Assembly (NCBI RefSeq): GCF_000805385.1 | Contig: NZ_JTJW01000006.1 | Coordinates: forward strand, 434,001-498,000 | Direction: 5' to 3' | DNA: 64,000 nucleotides | DNA from: Mycolicibacterium setense | Lineage (GTDB): Bacteria > Actinomycetota > Actinomycetes > Mycobacteriales > Mycobacteriaceae | Shown: piece by piece, positions 27,947-36,930 of the stretch | Layout: the number at the start of each line of letters is the position of its first letter | How positions within the stretch are numbered: the first letter of the stretch is position 1 | Position numbers and translations under genes: made by a program | Notes under the pieces: model-generated | Database searches by the model: none | What the model was told of the DNA's origin: nothing | The model's input: the letters and a program-made list of their open reading frames with translations, nothing else

Positions 27947-29184
27947 TGCGACGCCGCCTGTTTCACACTTTCCTCGTTCTTCCTGTCGTGGCGACTCTGA
28001 GCGGCTGCGCATTCGGCGGACTGAACTCGCTTGCGCTGCCGGGCACCGAGGGACGCGGGTCCGGCGCTACGGTGTATCACGTCGAGATCGCCAACGTCGG
28101 TACTCTGGAATCCAATTCACCGGTCATGGTGGACGACGTCGTGGTCGGCAGTGTCGGCAAGATGACCCTGCGGGGGCAGCATGCCGACGTCGAGGTGCAC
28201 GTCAAGAAGGGCACTGTTGTCCCTTCGAATGTCGTTGCGACCATTGGTCAGACGAGCTTGCTGGGGTCGATGCATCTCGCGCTCGACCCGCCTCCCGGGC
28301 AACCGCCGCTCGGCCGCATGGAGGCCGGTGCCACCATCGGGCTCAACAAATCGTCGACCTATCCGTCGACCGAGCAAACCCTCGCGTCGTTGTCGGCGGT
28401 CGTCAACTCCGGCGGTCTGGGCCAGATCGGCGACATCATCCACAACTTCAACGCCGCATTCTCCGGTCGTGAGGACACGGTCCGTGACCTCCTCGCGAGG
28501 CTGGACACCTTCGTCGGCGTCCTCGATCAGCAGCGCGGCGACATGGTCGCCTCGATCCAGCAACTGAACCGGTTGACGGGCACCCTGGCCGGCCAGCGCG
28601 AAGTCATCGCACAGACGATGCGTGCCCTGCCACCGGCACTCGACGTGCTCATCGCCGAGGAACCCCGATTCGTCACCGCGCTGACGAAGCTGCGGGCCTT
28701 CAGTGAAACCGCGACCGGACTCGTCAACGACACACAGGACGATCTGGTACGCAATCTGCAGAATCTGGAACCCACGCTTCGCGCCCTGGCCGATGTCGGT
28801 CCCGGTCTCGTCGACGGGCTGATGTTCGCGACGGTGTTCCCGTACGGGCAGAACATCGTCGATCGAGGCCTCAAGGGTGATTATCTGAACCTGTTCGCCG
28901 TCGCGGACATCACCGTCCCGCGCCTGAAACGGACCGCCTTCCTCGGTACCCGATGGGGGATGCCCGGCGCCGAACTCGTCCCTGCACCAGGAGATCCCGG
29001 CTACGACTGGTACTACACCAAGAACCCGCTCGGGCTGCCGGTATCAGTGCCGCCCGGCGGCAGCGAGGTTCCGGCCCCGGCTCCACCCGTGGGTCCGCCG
29101 GTCATGCTTCCGGGGGGCCTGCCGCAGTCGGCGCCCCCACCGGCGACAACGCCGTTGCCGGTCGCAGGCGAGGGTGGGCGCTGA
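27943..29184 (+). CDS. mceE: MCE-family lipoprotein, MceE
   Basis: A 413-residue Mce subunit that is a predicted lipoprotein: a short Arg-rich start, the hydrophobic LFHTFLVLPVVA, then the lipobox LSGC at about residues 19-22. This is the expected feature of the fifth mce gene (LprK-type). The MCE domain follows (SNSPVMVDDVVVGSVGKMTL, SLLGSMHLALDPP) and the C-terminus is proline-rich. The GTG at 27943 overlaps the mceD stop by 4 bases; an ATG one codon later is equally possible. Confidence 0.92.
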   Translation: MMRRRLFHTFLVLPVVATLSGCAFGGLNSLALPGTEGRGSGATVYHVEIANVGTLESNSPVMVDDVVVGSVGKMTLRGQHADVEVHVKKGTVVPSNVVATIGQTSLLGSMHLALDPPPGQPPLGRMEAGATIGLNKSSTYPSTEQTLASLSAVVNSGGLGQIGDIIHNFNAAFSGREDTVRDLLARLDTFVGVLDQQRGDMVASIQQLNRLTGTLAGQREVIAQTMRALPPALDVLIAEEPRFVTALTKLRAFSETATGLVNDTQDDLVRNLQNLEPTLRALADVGPGLVDGLMFATVFPYGQNIVDRGLKGDYLNLFAVADITVPRLKRTAFLGTRWGMPGAELVPAPGDPGYDWYYTKNPLGLPVSVPPGGSEVPAPAPPVGPPVMLPGGLPQSAPPPATTPLPVAGEGGR

Positions 29185-30759
29185 ATGCTGACCCGATTCG
29201 TCCGCGTGCAACTGACGATCTTCGCCATCGCCTCACTCATCGGACTGGTTGCCATGGCCGTGGTCTACATGCGTGCGCCCACGATGCTGGGCATCGGCCG
29301 CATCACCGTCACCGTGGAACTGCCCGCCACCGGCGGTCTCTACCGATTCTCCAACGTCACCTACCGGGGTGTGCAGGTCGGCAAGGTGACCGGCATCGGG
29401 CTGCACGGTCGCGGCGCCAAAGCGACATTGTCGCTGGATAACTCACCGAAGATCCCGCAGGATCTGACGGCGCAGGTGCGTAGCGTCTCGGCGGTCGGCG
29501 AGCAGTACCTCGACCTTCTCCCGCGCACCGACGCTCCGCCCTATCTTCGAGACGGTTCGGTCATCGCGAGGGCCGACACCACCGTCCCCCAACAGGTCGG
29601 TCCACTGCTCGACCAGACCAGCGCACTGATCACGAGCATCCCCAAGGACAAGCTCGCCGCGCTGCTCGACGAGTCGTTCCAGGCGTTCAACGGTGCCGGT
29701 TACGATCTCGCCTCACTGATCGATTCATCGGCGAAACTGTCCGGGAGTCTCAACGGAGTGCGCGACCAAAACCGTGCTCTGGTGGAAGATGCTGTGCCCC
29801 TGATGGATTCACAGGTCGCCGGCGTCGACGACTTGCGCACCTGGGCTCATGCTCTGGCAGGAGTGACCGGCCAACTGGCCGATTCCGATCACGATGTGCG
29901 TTCGTTGTTGAGAAACGGACCCTCCACCGCCGACGAGGCGTCACGGCTGCTGCAGCAGCTCAAACCCACCCTTCCGGTGCTACTCGCCAACATGACATCG
30001 CTCGGCCAGGTGGCTCTCACCTACCGGCCGAGCCTCGAACAGATCCTGGTGTTGTTGCCGCCGTTCATGGCCAATCTCCTGTCGGAGGGTCCCGACCACA
30101 ATCCGACCGGCTTGGGCCAGGGCGACTTCACCCTCACGGTCGGCGACCCACCGACGTGCACGGTGGGGTTTCTCCCGCCGAGCGCGTGGCGTTCACCTGA
30201 GGACACCACAGAGGTGGACACCCCCGACGGTATGTACTGCAAACTGCCGCAGGACTCTCCGTTGGCGGTACGGGGTGCTCGTAACTACCCGTGTATGGGC
30301 AAGCCCGGTAAGCGGGCACCGACCGTTGAGATCTGCGACAGCGACCAGCCGTTTCAGCCGCTTGCGATGCGCGAGCACATGCTGGGCCCCTATCCGCTGG
30401 ACCCGAACCTGATCTCGCAGGGGATCCCGCCCGACGATCGCGTTGAGCGGGAACGACATCTCCAGGGCCCGATCGAAGGCACCCCGCCCGCAGCTCCGGT
30501 TCCGGGGGACGCCGAATCACCAGTGCCGCCAGGGCAATCCATGCCCGCGCCGCCACCCGCCGAACCAGGGGCCACCCCCGTTGCCCCGAGTGCCTACGGC
30601 GGGGCCGGCGAAACCGGGCCGTCTGTCGCATTCGCCCGCTATGACCCGGCAACCGGCCGCTACGTGGATCCTGACGGCCGGACCTTCACTCAGACCAACC
30701 TGGTGGCCTCTGCCAGGGCCGGGACATGGAAGGACCTCATCATGGCGGTACCCGCATGA
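29185..30759 (+). CDS. mceF: MCE-family protein, MceF
   Basis: A 524-residue Mce subunit. The N-terminal anchor spans about residues 8-29 (QLTIFAIASLIGLVAMAVVY). The MCE domain carries LPATGGLYRFSNVTYRGVQVG and SAVGEQYLDLLP. The C-terminal third has paired cysteines (PTCTVG, MYCKLP, YPCMG, EICDSD) and a proline-rich end, typical of MceF. The ATG directly abuts the mceE stop. It completes a normal six-gene mceA-F set. Confidence 0.93.
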   Translation: MLTRFVRVQLTIFAIASLIGLVAMAVVYMRAPTMLGIGRITVTVELPATGGLYRFSNVTYRGVQVGKVTGIGLHGRGAKATLSLDNSPKIPQDLTAQVRSVSAVGEQYLDLLPRTDAPPYLRDGSVIARADTTVPQQVGPLLDQTSALITSIPKDKLAALLDESFQAFNGAGYDLASLIDSSAKLSGSLNGVRDQNRALVEDAVPLMDSQVAGVDDLRTWAHALAGVTGQLADSDHDVRSLLRNGPSTADEASRLLQQLKPTLPVLLANMTSLGQVALTYRPSLEQILVLLPPFMANLLSEGPDHNPTGLGQGDFTLTVGDPPTCTVGFLPPSAWRSPEDTTEVDTPDGMYCKLPQDSPLAVRGARNYPCMGKPGKRAPTVEICDSDQPFQPLAMREHMLGPYPLDPNLISQGIPPDDRVERERHLQGPIEGTPPAAPVPGDAESPVPPGQSMPAPPPAEPGATPVAPSAYGGAGETGPSVAFARYDPATGRYVDPDGRTFTQTNLVASARAGTWKDLIMAVPA

Positions 30760-31268
30760 GATCGATGACCGCGGTATTGACCTGTGCCGCAGCGGTCGTC
30801 GTCTCCCTCGCGTCGGCTCCGCAGGCCGGCGCGGCCTTCTGCGATCCCTTGCCGAATGGGCGCTTCACCGCGACTTCGGACGGCGTGTGGGCCAAGACCA
30901 ACGATGTCTTTCACGATGAGACGACGGTGACGAGCACGTGGACCATCACCTCGTCATGCACCGGCGAGCCGCTTGATTGCGCCGGGCATGTCGTCAGCAG
31001 CCAGGGATGGGACGCCCCGATCCATTGTGAATCCGCCGGCCTCTGGAATGTGCGACGCCAACATGACAATTGGCAAGCCTGCGCCGACGGCACCGCGGTC
31101 CCCGGCCGTCAGCTGCTGTATTTCTCGGCCGACCTGACCGGTTCACCGAGCTTCTCCGCCGTGCGGACGTACTCCGGTTGGGATCGCACCGTCGGTGTCA
31201 GCGGTGGGTGTGGCGTCAATCAGCCCTTGGTCATCGAGCTGCCGTTCCGGTTGGAAGCGGCTGCATAG
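30756..31268 (+). CDS. Secreted protein at the end of the mce operon
   Basis: A 170-residue protein with a clear Sec signal peptide (MRSMTAVLTCAAAVVVSLAS, then AxA near residue 30) and a mature domain with six or more cysteines and many Trp residues (TSTWTITSSCTGEPLDCAG). It starts on an ATGA overlap with mceF, so it is co-translated. Mce operons often end in such associated secreted proteins (mam genes). I do not recognise the fold; disulfide bonds are likely. Confidence 0.72.
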   Translation: MRSMTAVLTCAAAVVVSLASAPQAGAAFCDPLPNGRFTATSDGVWAKTNDVFHDETTVTSTWTITSSCTGEPLDCAGHVVSSQGWDAPIHCESAGLWNVRRQHDNWQACADGTAVPGRQLLYFSADLTGSPSFSAVRTYSGWDRTVGVSGGCGVNQPLVIELPFRLEAAA

Positions 31269-31385
31269 TGGTGGCCCGAGCGCCGCAGCCACTCATCGAA
31301 ATCCCTCTGCCGCAACGGCGGTGAACGAGTTCGCACGCCCATCGACGCGGCAGTCGATGGCCACTGTGTTAGCGTCGGTAAATAC

Positions 31386-31398
31386 TTCAGAATATGAA
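31386..31398. promoter_or_regulatory. MarR-type half-palindrome upstream of the GMC gene
   Basis: TTCAGAATATGAA is an imperfect dyad about 28 bases before the GMC start codon. Its left arm TTCAGA equals the arm of the perfect dyad before marR (34352-34366), and the right arm differs at one base. It sits in a 158-base gap that otherwise shows no feature. Confidence 0.4.
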
Positions 31399-31426
31399 AT
31401 AAGCCTGGTGTCAACGGAGGTCTGGG

Positions 31427-33073
31427 ATGGGGCGAGCACGGGTGACCAAGGATTCGGCAGGCCTGGAGACGGCGGACTATGTCGTGGTGGGTTCGGGTAG
31501 CTCCGGCGCGATCGTGGCCAGAAGGTTGGCTGACACTGGCGCCACGGTCACATTGATCGAGTCGGGGCGCCGCCGCCGAGGCCCGCTGGTCACCGTTCCC
31601 GGCATGTGCGGGGCAATCCACGCGGCCACCGCCCTGCAGCGGTACGTCACCTGGCCGGCGTACAGCGTCCCGCAACGGCATATGAACGGCCGCAGGCTTC
31701 CTCAGTCGCACGGCCGCGTACTGGGTGGTGGCAGCGTGATCAACGGGATGGCGTTTGTCCGTGGGAACCGGCAGAACTACGACGACTGGGAGGCCGGCGG
31801 TGCCGCGGGCTGGGGGTTCGCCGATGTGCTGCCGTCCTTCCGCCGGTTGGAGAGTTTCGAGGATGGACCGAGCGAATTGCGCGGCGGTGACGGACCGATC
31901 GCGGTGGAACGGGCCACCGGCCTGGCGACGATCACCGAGCGCTACATGGTGGCGCTGGGGGAGACTGCCGGAGTCGGGCAGAACGACGACTACAACGGTG
32001 CGCAGCAGGCCGGGGTGGCGCCACTGCAGCAGAGCGTGGGCGGCGGCCGGAGGGCGGGCACCGATCGTGGTTATCTGGGGGATGCGCCGCCGAATCTGCG
32101 GGTGCTCACCGGGGTCACCGCAACACGGGTGATGGTGCGCAACGGCCGCGCCGTGGGGGTGGAGCTGGTCGCGGACCGTAACCGGCGCGGGATCGGTTGT
32201 GCGCGCGCGAGTCGCGAGGTGATCATCAGCGCGGGCGCGCTCGGTTCGCCACGCCTACTGATGCTCTCCGGCATCGGTCCCGCGGCGCACTTGCGCGAGC
32301 ATGGCATCGAGGTGGCAGCCGACCTGCCGGTCGGTGACAATCTGCACGATCATCTGTTTGTTCCGATGTCCTACAAGGCAACTGGCGGACGGAGCGCATC
32401 ACCGTCGAGTTTTGCCCGGGCGGCGGTTCGTGAATGTGTACGGCCACGCTCGACCTACTTGGCGCATACCTTGTTCGAGGCGGTGGCGTTCGTGGACAGC
32501 GGAACCGGAACGGGCACCGACGTTCCGGACTTGCAGATGTTCATCCTTCCGATGAGTTATCCGGCGAATCAGGATGCGCCGGGGCTGCACTTGGCGGCCG
32601 ACTCGGCACCGTCGTTGACCCTGATGCCGACGATGATCTACCCGCAGAGCCGGGGCACCGTACGACTGGCCTCGACAGATCCGTTCACCGCTCCTCTCAT
32701 CGATCCCAACTACCTGGCCGAGCCCCGCGATCTGGATACCCTGGTGGCGGGAATGGAATTGGTCAGACAGACGCTGGCGCACCCGGAAATCGCAGGGGTC
32801 GTCGGTCGCGAGGTATTGCCCGGTTCCGATCACAACGGCGCTGAGCTCGCGGAGTTCGTCCGGCGCAACGCCTCTGGTGTCTACCACCCCGTCGGCACCT
32901 GCCGGATGGGTACGGACGAACACGCGGTCGTCGACCCGGCGCTGCGGGTCCGGGGAGTATCGGGATTGCGCGTCGCCGATGCGTCGATCATGCCGAACAT
33001 CGTCGGCGGCAACACGAATGCCGCGGCGATGATGATCGGAGAGCGCGCCGCCGAACTGATAACAGGTGGCTGA
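31427..33073 (+). CDS. GMC-family FAD oxidoreductase
   Basis: Glucose-methanol-choline oxidoreductase of 548 residues. It has the FAD-binding N-terminus DYVVVGSGSSGAIVARRL, the GMC signature RVLGGGSVINGMAFVRGN and the catalytic His in SGVYHPVGTCRMG. The second His/Asn region is IVGGNTNAAAMMIGE. It would oxidise a primary alcohol to an aldehyde or acid. It is transcribed alone, and the AveC-like gene converges on it. A shared dyad suggests the MarR regulator at 34418 controls both. Confidence 0.9.
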   Translation: MGRARVTKDSAGLETADYVVVGSGSSGAIVARRLADTGATVTLIESGRRRRGPLVTVPGMCGAIHAATALQRYVTWPAYSVPQRHMNGRRLPQSHGRVLGGGSVINGMAFVRGNRQNYDDWEAGGAAGWGFADVLPSFRRLESFEDGPSELRGGDGPIAVERATGLATITERYMVALGETAGVGQNDDYNGAQQAGVAPLQQSVGGGRRAGTDRGYLGDAPPNLRVLTGVTATRVMVRNGRAVGVELVADRNRRGIGCARASREVIISAGALGSPRLLMLSGIGPAAHLREHGIEVAADLPVGDNLHDHLFVPMSYKATGGRSASPSSFARAAVRECVRPRSTYLAHTLFEAVAFVDSGTGTGTDVPDLQMFILPMSYPANQDAPGLHLAADSAPSLTLMPTMIYPQSRGTVRLASTDPFTAPLIDPNYLAEPRDLDTLVAGMELVRQTLAHPEIAGVVGREVLPGSDHNGAELAEFVRRNASGVYHPVGTCRMGTDEHAVVDPALRVRGVSGLRVADASIMPNIVGGNTNAAAMMIGERAAELITGG

Positions 33074-33087
33074 GCATCGCACGTTTG

Positions 33088-33123
33088 CGCCGGCCGGCAG
33101 CGCACGTGCGCTGCCGGCCGGCG
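33088..33123. terminator. Perfect 36-bp GC-rich palindrome between convergent genes
   Basis: The 36 bases are exactly self-complementary, with arms that begin CGCCGGCCGGCAGCGCAC and no loop bases beyond the central ACGT. It lies 15 bases after the GMC stop and 24 before the AveC-like stop on the other strand. A very stable stem without a T-run fits a bidirectional mycobacterial terminator. Confidence 0.65.
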
Positions 33124-33146
33124 TCAATGGCCAGGCGACCCTGAGG

Positions 33147-34268
33147 TCACCGAGGCTCGCAGCGGTCGGACTCCACGACGATTTCTACCGGGCGGCCTCC
33201 GGGTTGTCCGATCTGCCACGTGCTGGCCTTGCCTGCGGTGAACGGTCCTGGGGCGCCTTGCGATTCGTAGTATCCGCGCGGGTCCCAGGTCTTCGCCTGT
33301 GGGTAGGGCCACGGGCAGGCGACGCTGGACGCCGCGCCGGTCGCACGTACCAGCCAGAACGCCGAGCTGAAGCTGATCATCGCAATATTCAGGACGATCG
33401 CCATGACCAGGAAACTCGCCAACTTGGGGCGGCGCGCGGCGAAGGGTATTCGCAGGGCGATCTTGTCTGCCTGAGATCTTCCGTTGTCGTCGCGGTAGAT
33501 CAGGACCGACGCCGGGATCATGATGATGGTGATGAGCACGCTGGCCATCAGCAGCGGGAACTGACTGTTCTTACCCACATCCATCGAGCCGAATTCGACC
33601 ACATGCGTATAGGTGAGGAACTGGGTGCGGGTGAGCAGGATTTCCTGGGCCGCATCCCAAATGACGCCGATGACGAACGTCAGCACGGCGATGGAGATCA
33701 GCGGATGGCGCCAGACGAAGGCATCGGCGCCGCGGCGTCGTTGGACGGCCTGCAGGATCGGCATCGCCAGGAAGTAGGGGAGCAGGACGTAGGGTGCGTA
33801 GATGACCGAGGTCAGCGGTTCGATGACCGGAGAGATGTTGAGCCACGGCCATTCCCGGGGGAAGTGCCAGAGGTTCGGGTTGTAGACCAGGCCGATGGCC
33901 CAATTGTTGATCGGGTCCCACCAGAACAGCGTGGTGGAAGCCAGGATCATGAGGATCACCGGATGCCCGGGATTGCGTCTCCAGACCAGAACCGAGACGA
34001 CGATGGTGACCACGAGCAGCAGAGCGCCCAGTATCTGTCCCCACAGGACGAAATCGATGGCCGGCCACAGGGGCTCTACCGGTGGCGGTTTGCCGATGCC
34101 GTCCGGGTTCACGTTCTCGGGGGAGGCGGCTCCGTGCTTTTCCGCGGTGAGCAGAACGAAGACCGCCAGTGCGGCGACGACAGCCCAACAGCCGAGGGCC
34201 TTCCAGGGCAATGTGGTGCGTGGGTTGTCGGCGACCTTCGACGGCTCGACACGAACTGATGGCTTCAT
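33147..34268 (-). CDS. AveC-like spirocyclase-family membrane protein
   Basis: A 373-residue integral membrane protein resembling the AveC family: about seven hydrophobic segments, with the conserved acidic/aromatic stretch TTLFWWDPINNWA and YNPNLWHFPREWPWLN, then VIWDAAQEILLTRTQFLTY. The C-terminal domain is soluble and ends in VEIVVESDRCEPR. AveC catalyses spiroketal formation in avermectin synthesis; mycobacterial members are abundant and uncharacterised. It is divergent from marR across a 149-base promoter region. Confidence 0.7.
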   Translation of the reverse strand: MKPSVRVEPSKVADNPRTTLPWKALGCWAVVAALAVFVLLTAEKHGAASPENVNPDGIGKPPPVEPLWPAIDFVLWGQILGALLLVVTIVVSVLVWRRNPGHPVILMILASTTLFWWDPINNWAIGLVYNPNLWHFPREWPWLNISPVIEPLTSVIYAPYVLLPYFLAMPILQAVQRRRGADAFVWRHPLISIAVLTFVIGVIWDAAQEILLTRTQFLTYTHVVEFGSMDVGKNSQFPLLMASVLITIIMIPASVLIYRDDNGRSQADKIALRIPFAARRPKLASFLVMAIVLNIAMISFSSAFWLVRATGAASSVACPWPYPQAKTWDPRGYYESQGAPGPFTAGKASTWQIGQPGGRPVEIVVESDRCEPR

Positions 34269-34351
34269 GGCACTCCGCGCGCTGTTTTCTCCGCGCCTCT
34301 TAGGTGGCGCGTCAGGCGAATCTCACCCTGCGCCCGAGGGTAACGCATATT

Positions 34352-34366
34352 GTTCAGATTCTGAAC
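34352..34366. promoter_or_regulatory. Operator dyad between aveC-like gene and marR
   Basis: GTTCAGATTCTGAAC is a perfect dyad with 7-bp arms around one T, in the divergent gap and 51 bases before the marR GTG. A related sequence precedes the GMC gene. MarR binding is inferred from position and symmetry. Confidence 0.6.
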
Positions 34367-34417
34367 TATTGTGTGGAAGCCGCTGGCAGAGCGGATGGCC
34401 GGGTATCCTGTGGCATC

Positions 34418-34903
34418 GTGACCGACACCATTGGGGCCGCCGACGACGGGGACATCATCGACTTCCTCGGCGCGGCCACCGATGTCCGGCGGATGATCTC
34501 GATGCTGACGTTGCCTGTGGCGCGCGAGTACGGCATTTCCGAACGCGCACTGGGCATCGTCTTTCTGGTGTACGCAGGGCTCGATCGGCCCGGCCTACTG
34601 ATCGACTATCTCAACGTGCTGCCGAGCACCATCACCTCCGACATCGACAAACTGGTCGCCGCGGGCATGCTGCGACGTATGTCGTCGACCGATGACAGGC
34701 GGGTCACCAGGATCGAGGTGACGCCGCGAGGCCTTGCCGCGCAACAGGAGTCGTTGCGTCAGCTGCACGAGTTCTTCCGCGCCAAGGCTGCCGGCGTTGG
34801 CCTCGAAGAGCTTCAGGCGTGCATCGCCACGCTGCGCAAGCTGAGCGGGTTTGCGCAGTCGGCGGTTCCCAATCCACTGCGCAAGGCCGACGACTCCCGC
34901 TGA
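34418..34903 (+). CDS. MarR-like winged-helix regulator
   Basis: A 161-residue regulator with a MarR-type winged helix: GLLIDYLNVLPSTITSDIDKL recognition region, the wing RRMSSTDDRRVTRIEVTPRG, then C-terminal dimerisation helices. I chose the GTG at 34418 (MTDTIGAAD); upstream in-frame codons run through the operator. It is divergent from the AveC-like gene and probably regulates it, itself and the GMC gene. Confidence 0.8.
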   Translation: MTDTIGAADDGDIIDFLGAATDVRRMISMLTLPVAREYGISERALGIVFLVYAGLDRPGLLIDYLNVLPSTITSDIDKLVAAGMLRRMSSTDDRRVTRIEVTPRGLAAQQESLRQLHEFFRAKAAGVGLEELQACIATLRKLSGFAQSAVPNPLRKADDSR

Positions 34904-35048
34904 GCGGGTTCGCTGAGCGGTAGAGCCTCACGCTTCGGCCCGCCCGGGGGTCACGCTGGACAGCCCTGGCCTGTGGATGAAATCCGGGCTGGGGATAACC
35001 AGCCGTGACCGGGCCGGTTCTGTCAGACCTGCTCTGCACGGTGGGGTC

Positions 35049-35417
35049 ATGAGTTCTTTGACACGGGCCGAGATCGGCGCACTGGGTGAACAACTGGCGT
35101 CCGAGTACCTGGCGGCACAGGGGCTGCGGACGTTGGCCCGGAACTGGCGGTGCCGCTACGGCGAGCTCGACGTGATCGCGGAGGAGGTGGCCACCAACAC
35201 GGTGGTCTTCGTCGAGGTGAAGACCCGCACCGGGGAAGGCTTCGGCGGCCTGGCCGAGGCGGTCACGGCGCAAAAGCTGCGCCGCATCCGGCGATTGGCC
35301 GCGCTGTGGCTCGTCGAGCAGACGAGCCGGTACGCCGCGCTGCGCATCGATGTGATCCGGGTGCGCCTCGGCCACCGCCGGGAACCGGAGCTGACGCATA
35401 TCAAAGGGGTGGGCTGA
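35049..35417 (+). CDS. yraN: YraN/UPF0102-family nuclease-like protein
   Basis: A 122-residue protein with the restriction-endonuclease-like core: GELDVIAEE followed by VVFVEVKTRTGEGFG, giving the D...ExK pattern. The yraN-yifB-dprA order is conserved in mycobacteria. The ATG at 35049 is the first good start; the open frame before it lies in a 145-base gap with no clear features. Its role is unproven, possibly in DNA recombination or processing. Confidence 0.9.
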   Translation: MSSLTRAEIGALGEQLASEYLAAQGLRTLARNWRCRYGELDVIAEEVATNTVVFVEVKTRTGEGFGGLAEAVTAQKLRRIRRLAALWLVEQTSRYAALRIDVIRVRLGHRREPELTHIKGVG

Positions 35418-35418
35418 A

Positions 35419-36930
35419 ATGGGTTTGGGTAGAGCATATTCGGTGGCCGTGCGGGCCGTGGACGGCGTCATCGTGGAGATCGAGGCAGACATCACCTCGG
35501 GGTTGCCCAGTGTGAACCTTGTGGGCCTGCCGGACACCGCACTGCAGGAATCACGAGATCGCGTACGGGCGGCGATCACCAACTGCGGCAACGAATGGCC
35601 GATGTCGCGCCTGACGTTGGCATTGTCGCCGGCCACGTTGCGCAAGGTCGGTTCGGTGTACGACCTCGCACTGGCGGCGGCGGTGCTCTCGGCGCACACC
35701 AAGACGGCCTGGGCACGGTTGGAGAAGTCGGTGCTGCTCGGTGAGCTCGCCCTCGACGGCCGGGTCCGTCCGGTGCACGGTGTGTTGCCCGCGGTACTGG
35801 CCGCCAAGCAGGAGGGCTGGCCCCTGGTGGTGGTACCGGTCGACAACCTGGCCGAAGCCAGCCTGGTCGACGGGATCGAGGTCTGCGGTGTGCGCACGCT
35901 GCGGCACCTGCAGGCCTGGCTCGACGGCAAAGCGGATCTGCAGGCCCGGGTAGCGGCGCCGGGATGCGCACCGGAGCCCGTGGCGGACCTCGCCGATGTG
36001 GTGGGGCAGGCTCAAGCCCGCTACGCCGTCGAGGTGGCCGCCGCGGGCGCCCACCACCTGTTGCTCACCGGACCGCCGGGCATCGGGAAAACAATGCTGG
36101 CGCAACGGCTTCCTGGGCTGTTGCCGTCGTTGTCGCCCGCTGAATCGCTCGAGGTGACCGCCATACATTCCGTGGCGGGATTGTTGGCGGGGGACACACC
36201 GCTGATCACCCGGCCACCGTTCGTGGCGCCGCATCACACTTCGAGCGTTGCGGCCCTGGTCGGCGGCGGAAGTGGGTTCGCTCGTCCCGGAGCGGTCAGT
36301 CGGGCCCACCGCGGCGTCTTGTTTCTCGACGAGTTCGCCGAAATGGGTTCAAGCGCCCTGGAAGCGCTGCGAACTCCGTTGGAGGACGGCGAGATCCGGT
36401 TGGCGCGCCGTGACGGGGTGGCATGTTATCCGGCACGGTTCCAACTGGTTCTGGCGGCGAACCCGTGCCCGTGCGCCCCACCCAATTCGGCCGACTGCGT
36501 CTGTTCGGCCCAGGCCAAGCTGCGGTATCGCGGCAAGTTGTCTGGGCCGCTGGTGGACCGCGTCGACTTGCGGGTGGAGCTGTATCCGGTGACCGCGGGG
36601 GCGTTCATGCCGCAGTCGGGCGAGTCCAGTGCGGTGGTGCGTGAGCGTGTCGCCGCGGCGCGCCTCGCCGCCCAGGAACGGTGGAAACCCTATGGGATCG
36701 GTACCAATGCCGAAGTCAGCGGCCCGTTGCTGCGGCGCGAATTCCGATTGCCGAAATCCGCGATGGAGCCGTTGCGGTCGGTGCTCGACCGTGGCGTGAT
36801 CAGCATGCGCGGTGCCGACCGGTGTTTGAGAGTCGCATGGACCCTGGCGGACCTGGCGGGGCGCAACATGCCCACCCAGGACGATGTCGCCACAGCATTG
36901 AGCTTCCGCTGGGCCGGGGGTATGTCATGA
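35419..36930 (+). CDS. yifB: YifB/ComM-family Mg-chelatase-like AAA+ ATPase
   Basis: A 503-residue protein. The N-terminal Lon-protease-like domain (GLPSVNLVGLPDTALQESRD) is followed by an AAA+ module with Walker A GPPGIGKTML and Walker B LFLDEFAEM. The zinc-type cysteine cluster ANPCPCAPPNSADCVCS and a C-terminal Mg-chelatase domain complete it. ComM homologues act as a branch-migration helicase during natural transformation. It starts 1 base after the yraN stop and overlaps dprA by 4. Confidence 0.93.
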   Translation: MGLGRAYSVAVRAVDGVIVEIEADITSGLPSVNLVGLPDTALQESRDRVRAAITNCGNEWPMSRLTLALSPATLRKVGSVYDLALAAAVLSAHTKTAWARLEKSVLLGELALDGRVRPVHGVLPAVLAAKQEGWPLVVVPVDNLAEASLVDGIEVCGVRTLRHLQAWLDGKADLQARVAAPGCAPEPVADLADVVGQAQARYAVEVAAAGAHHLLLTGPPGIGKTMLAQRLPGLLPSLSPAESLEVTAIHSVAGLLAGDTPLITRPPFVAPHHTSSVAALVGGGSGFARPGAVSRAHRGVLFLDEFAEMGSSALEALRTPLEDGEIRLARRDGVACYPARFQLVLAANPCPCAPPNSADCVCSAQAKLRYRGKLSGPLVDRVDLRVELYPVTAGAFMPQSGESSAVVRERVAAARLAAQERWKPYGIGTNAEVSGPLLRREFRLPKSAMEPLRSVLDRGVISMRGADRCLRVAWTLADLAGRNMPTQDDVATALSFRWAGGMS

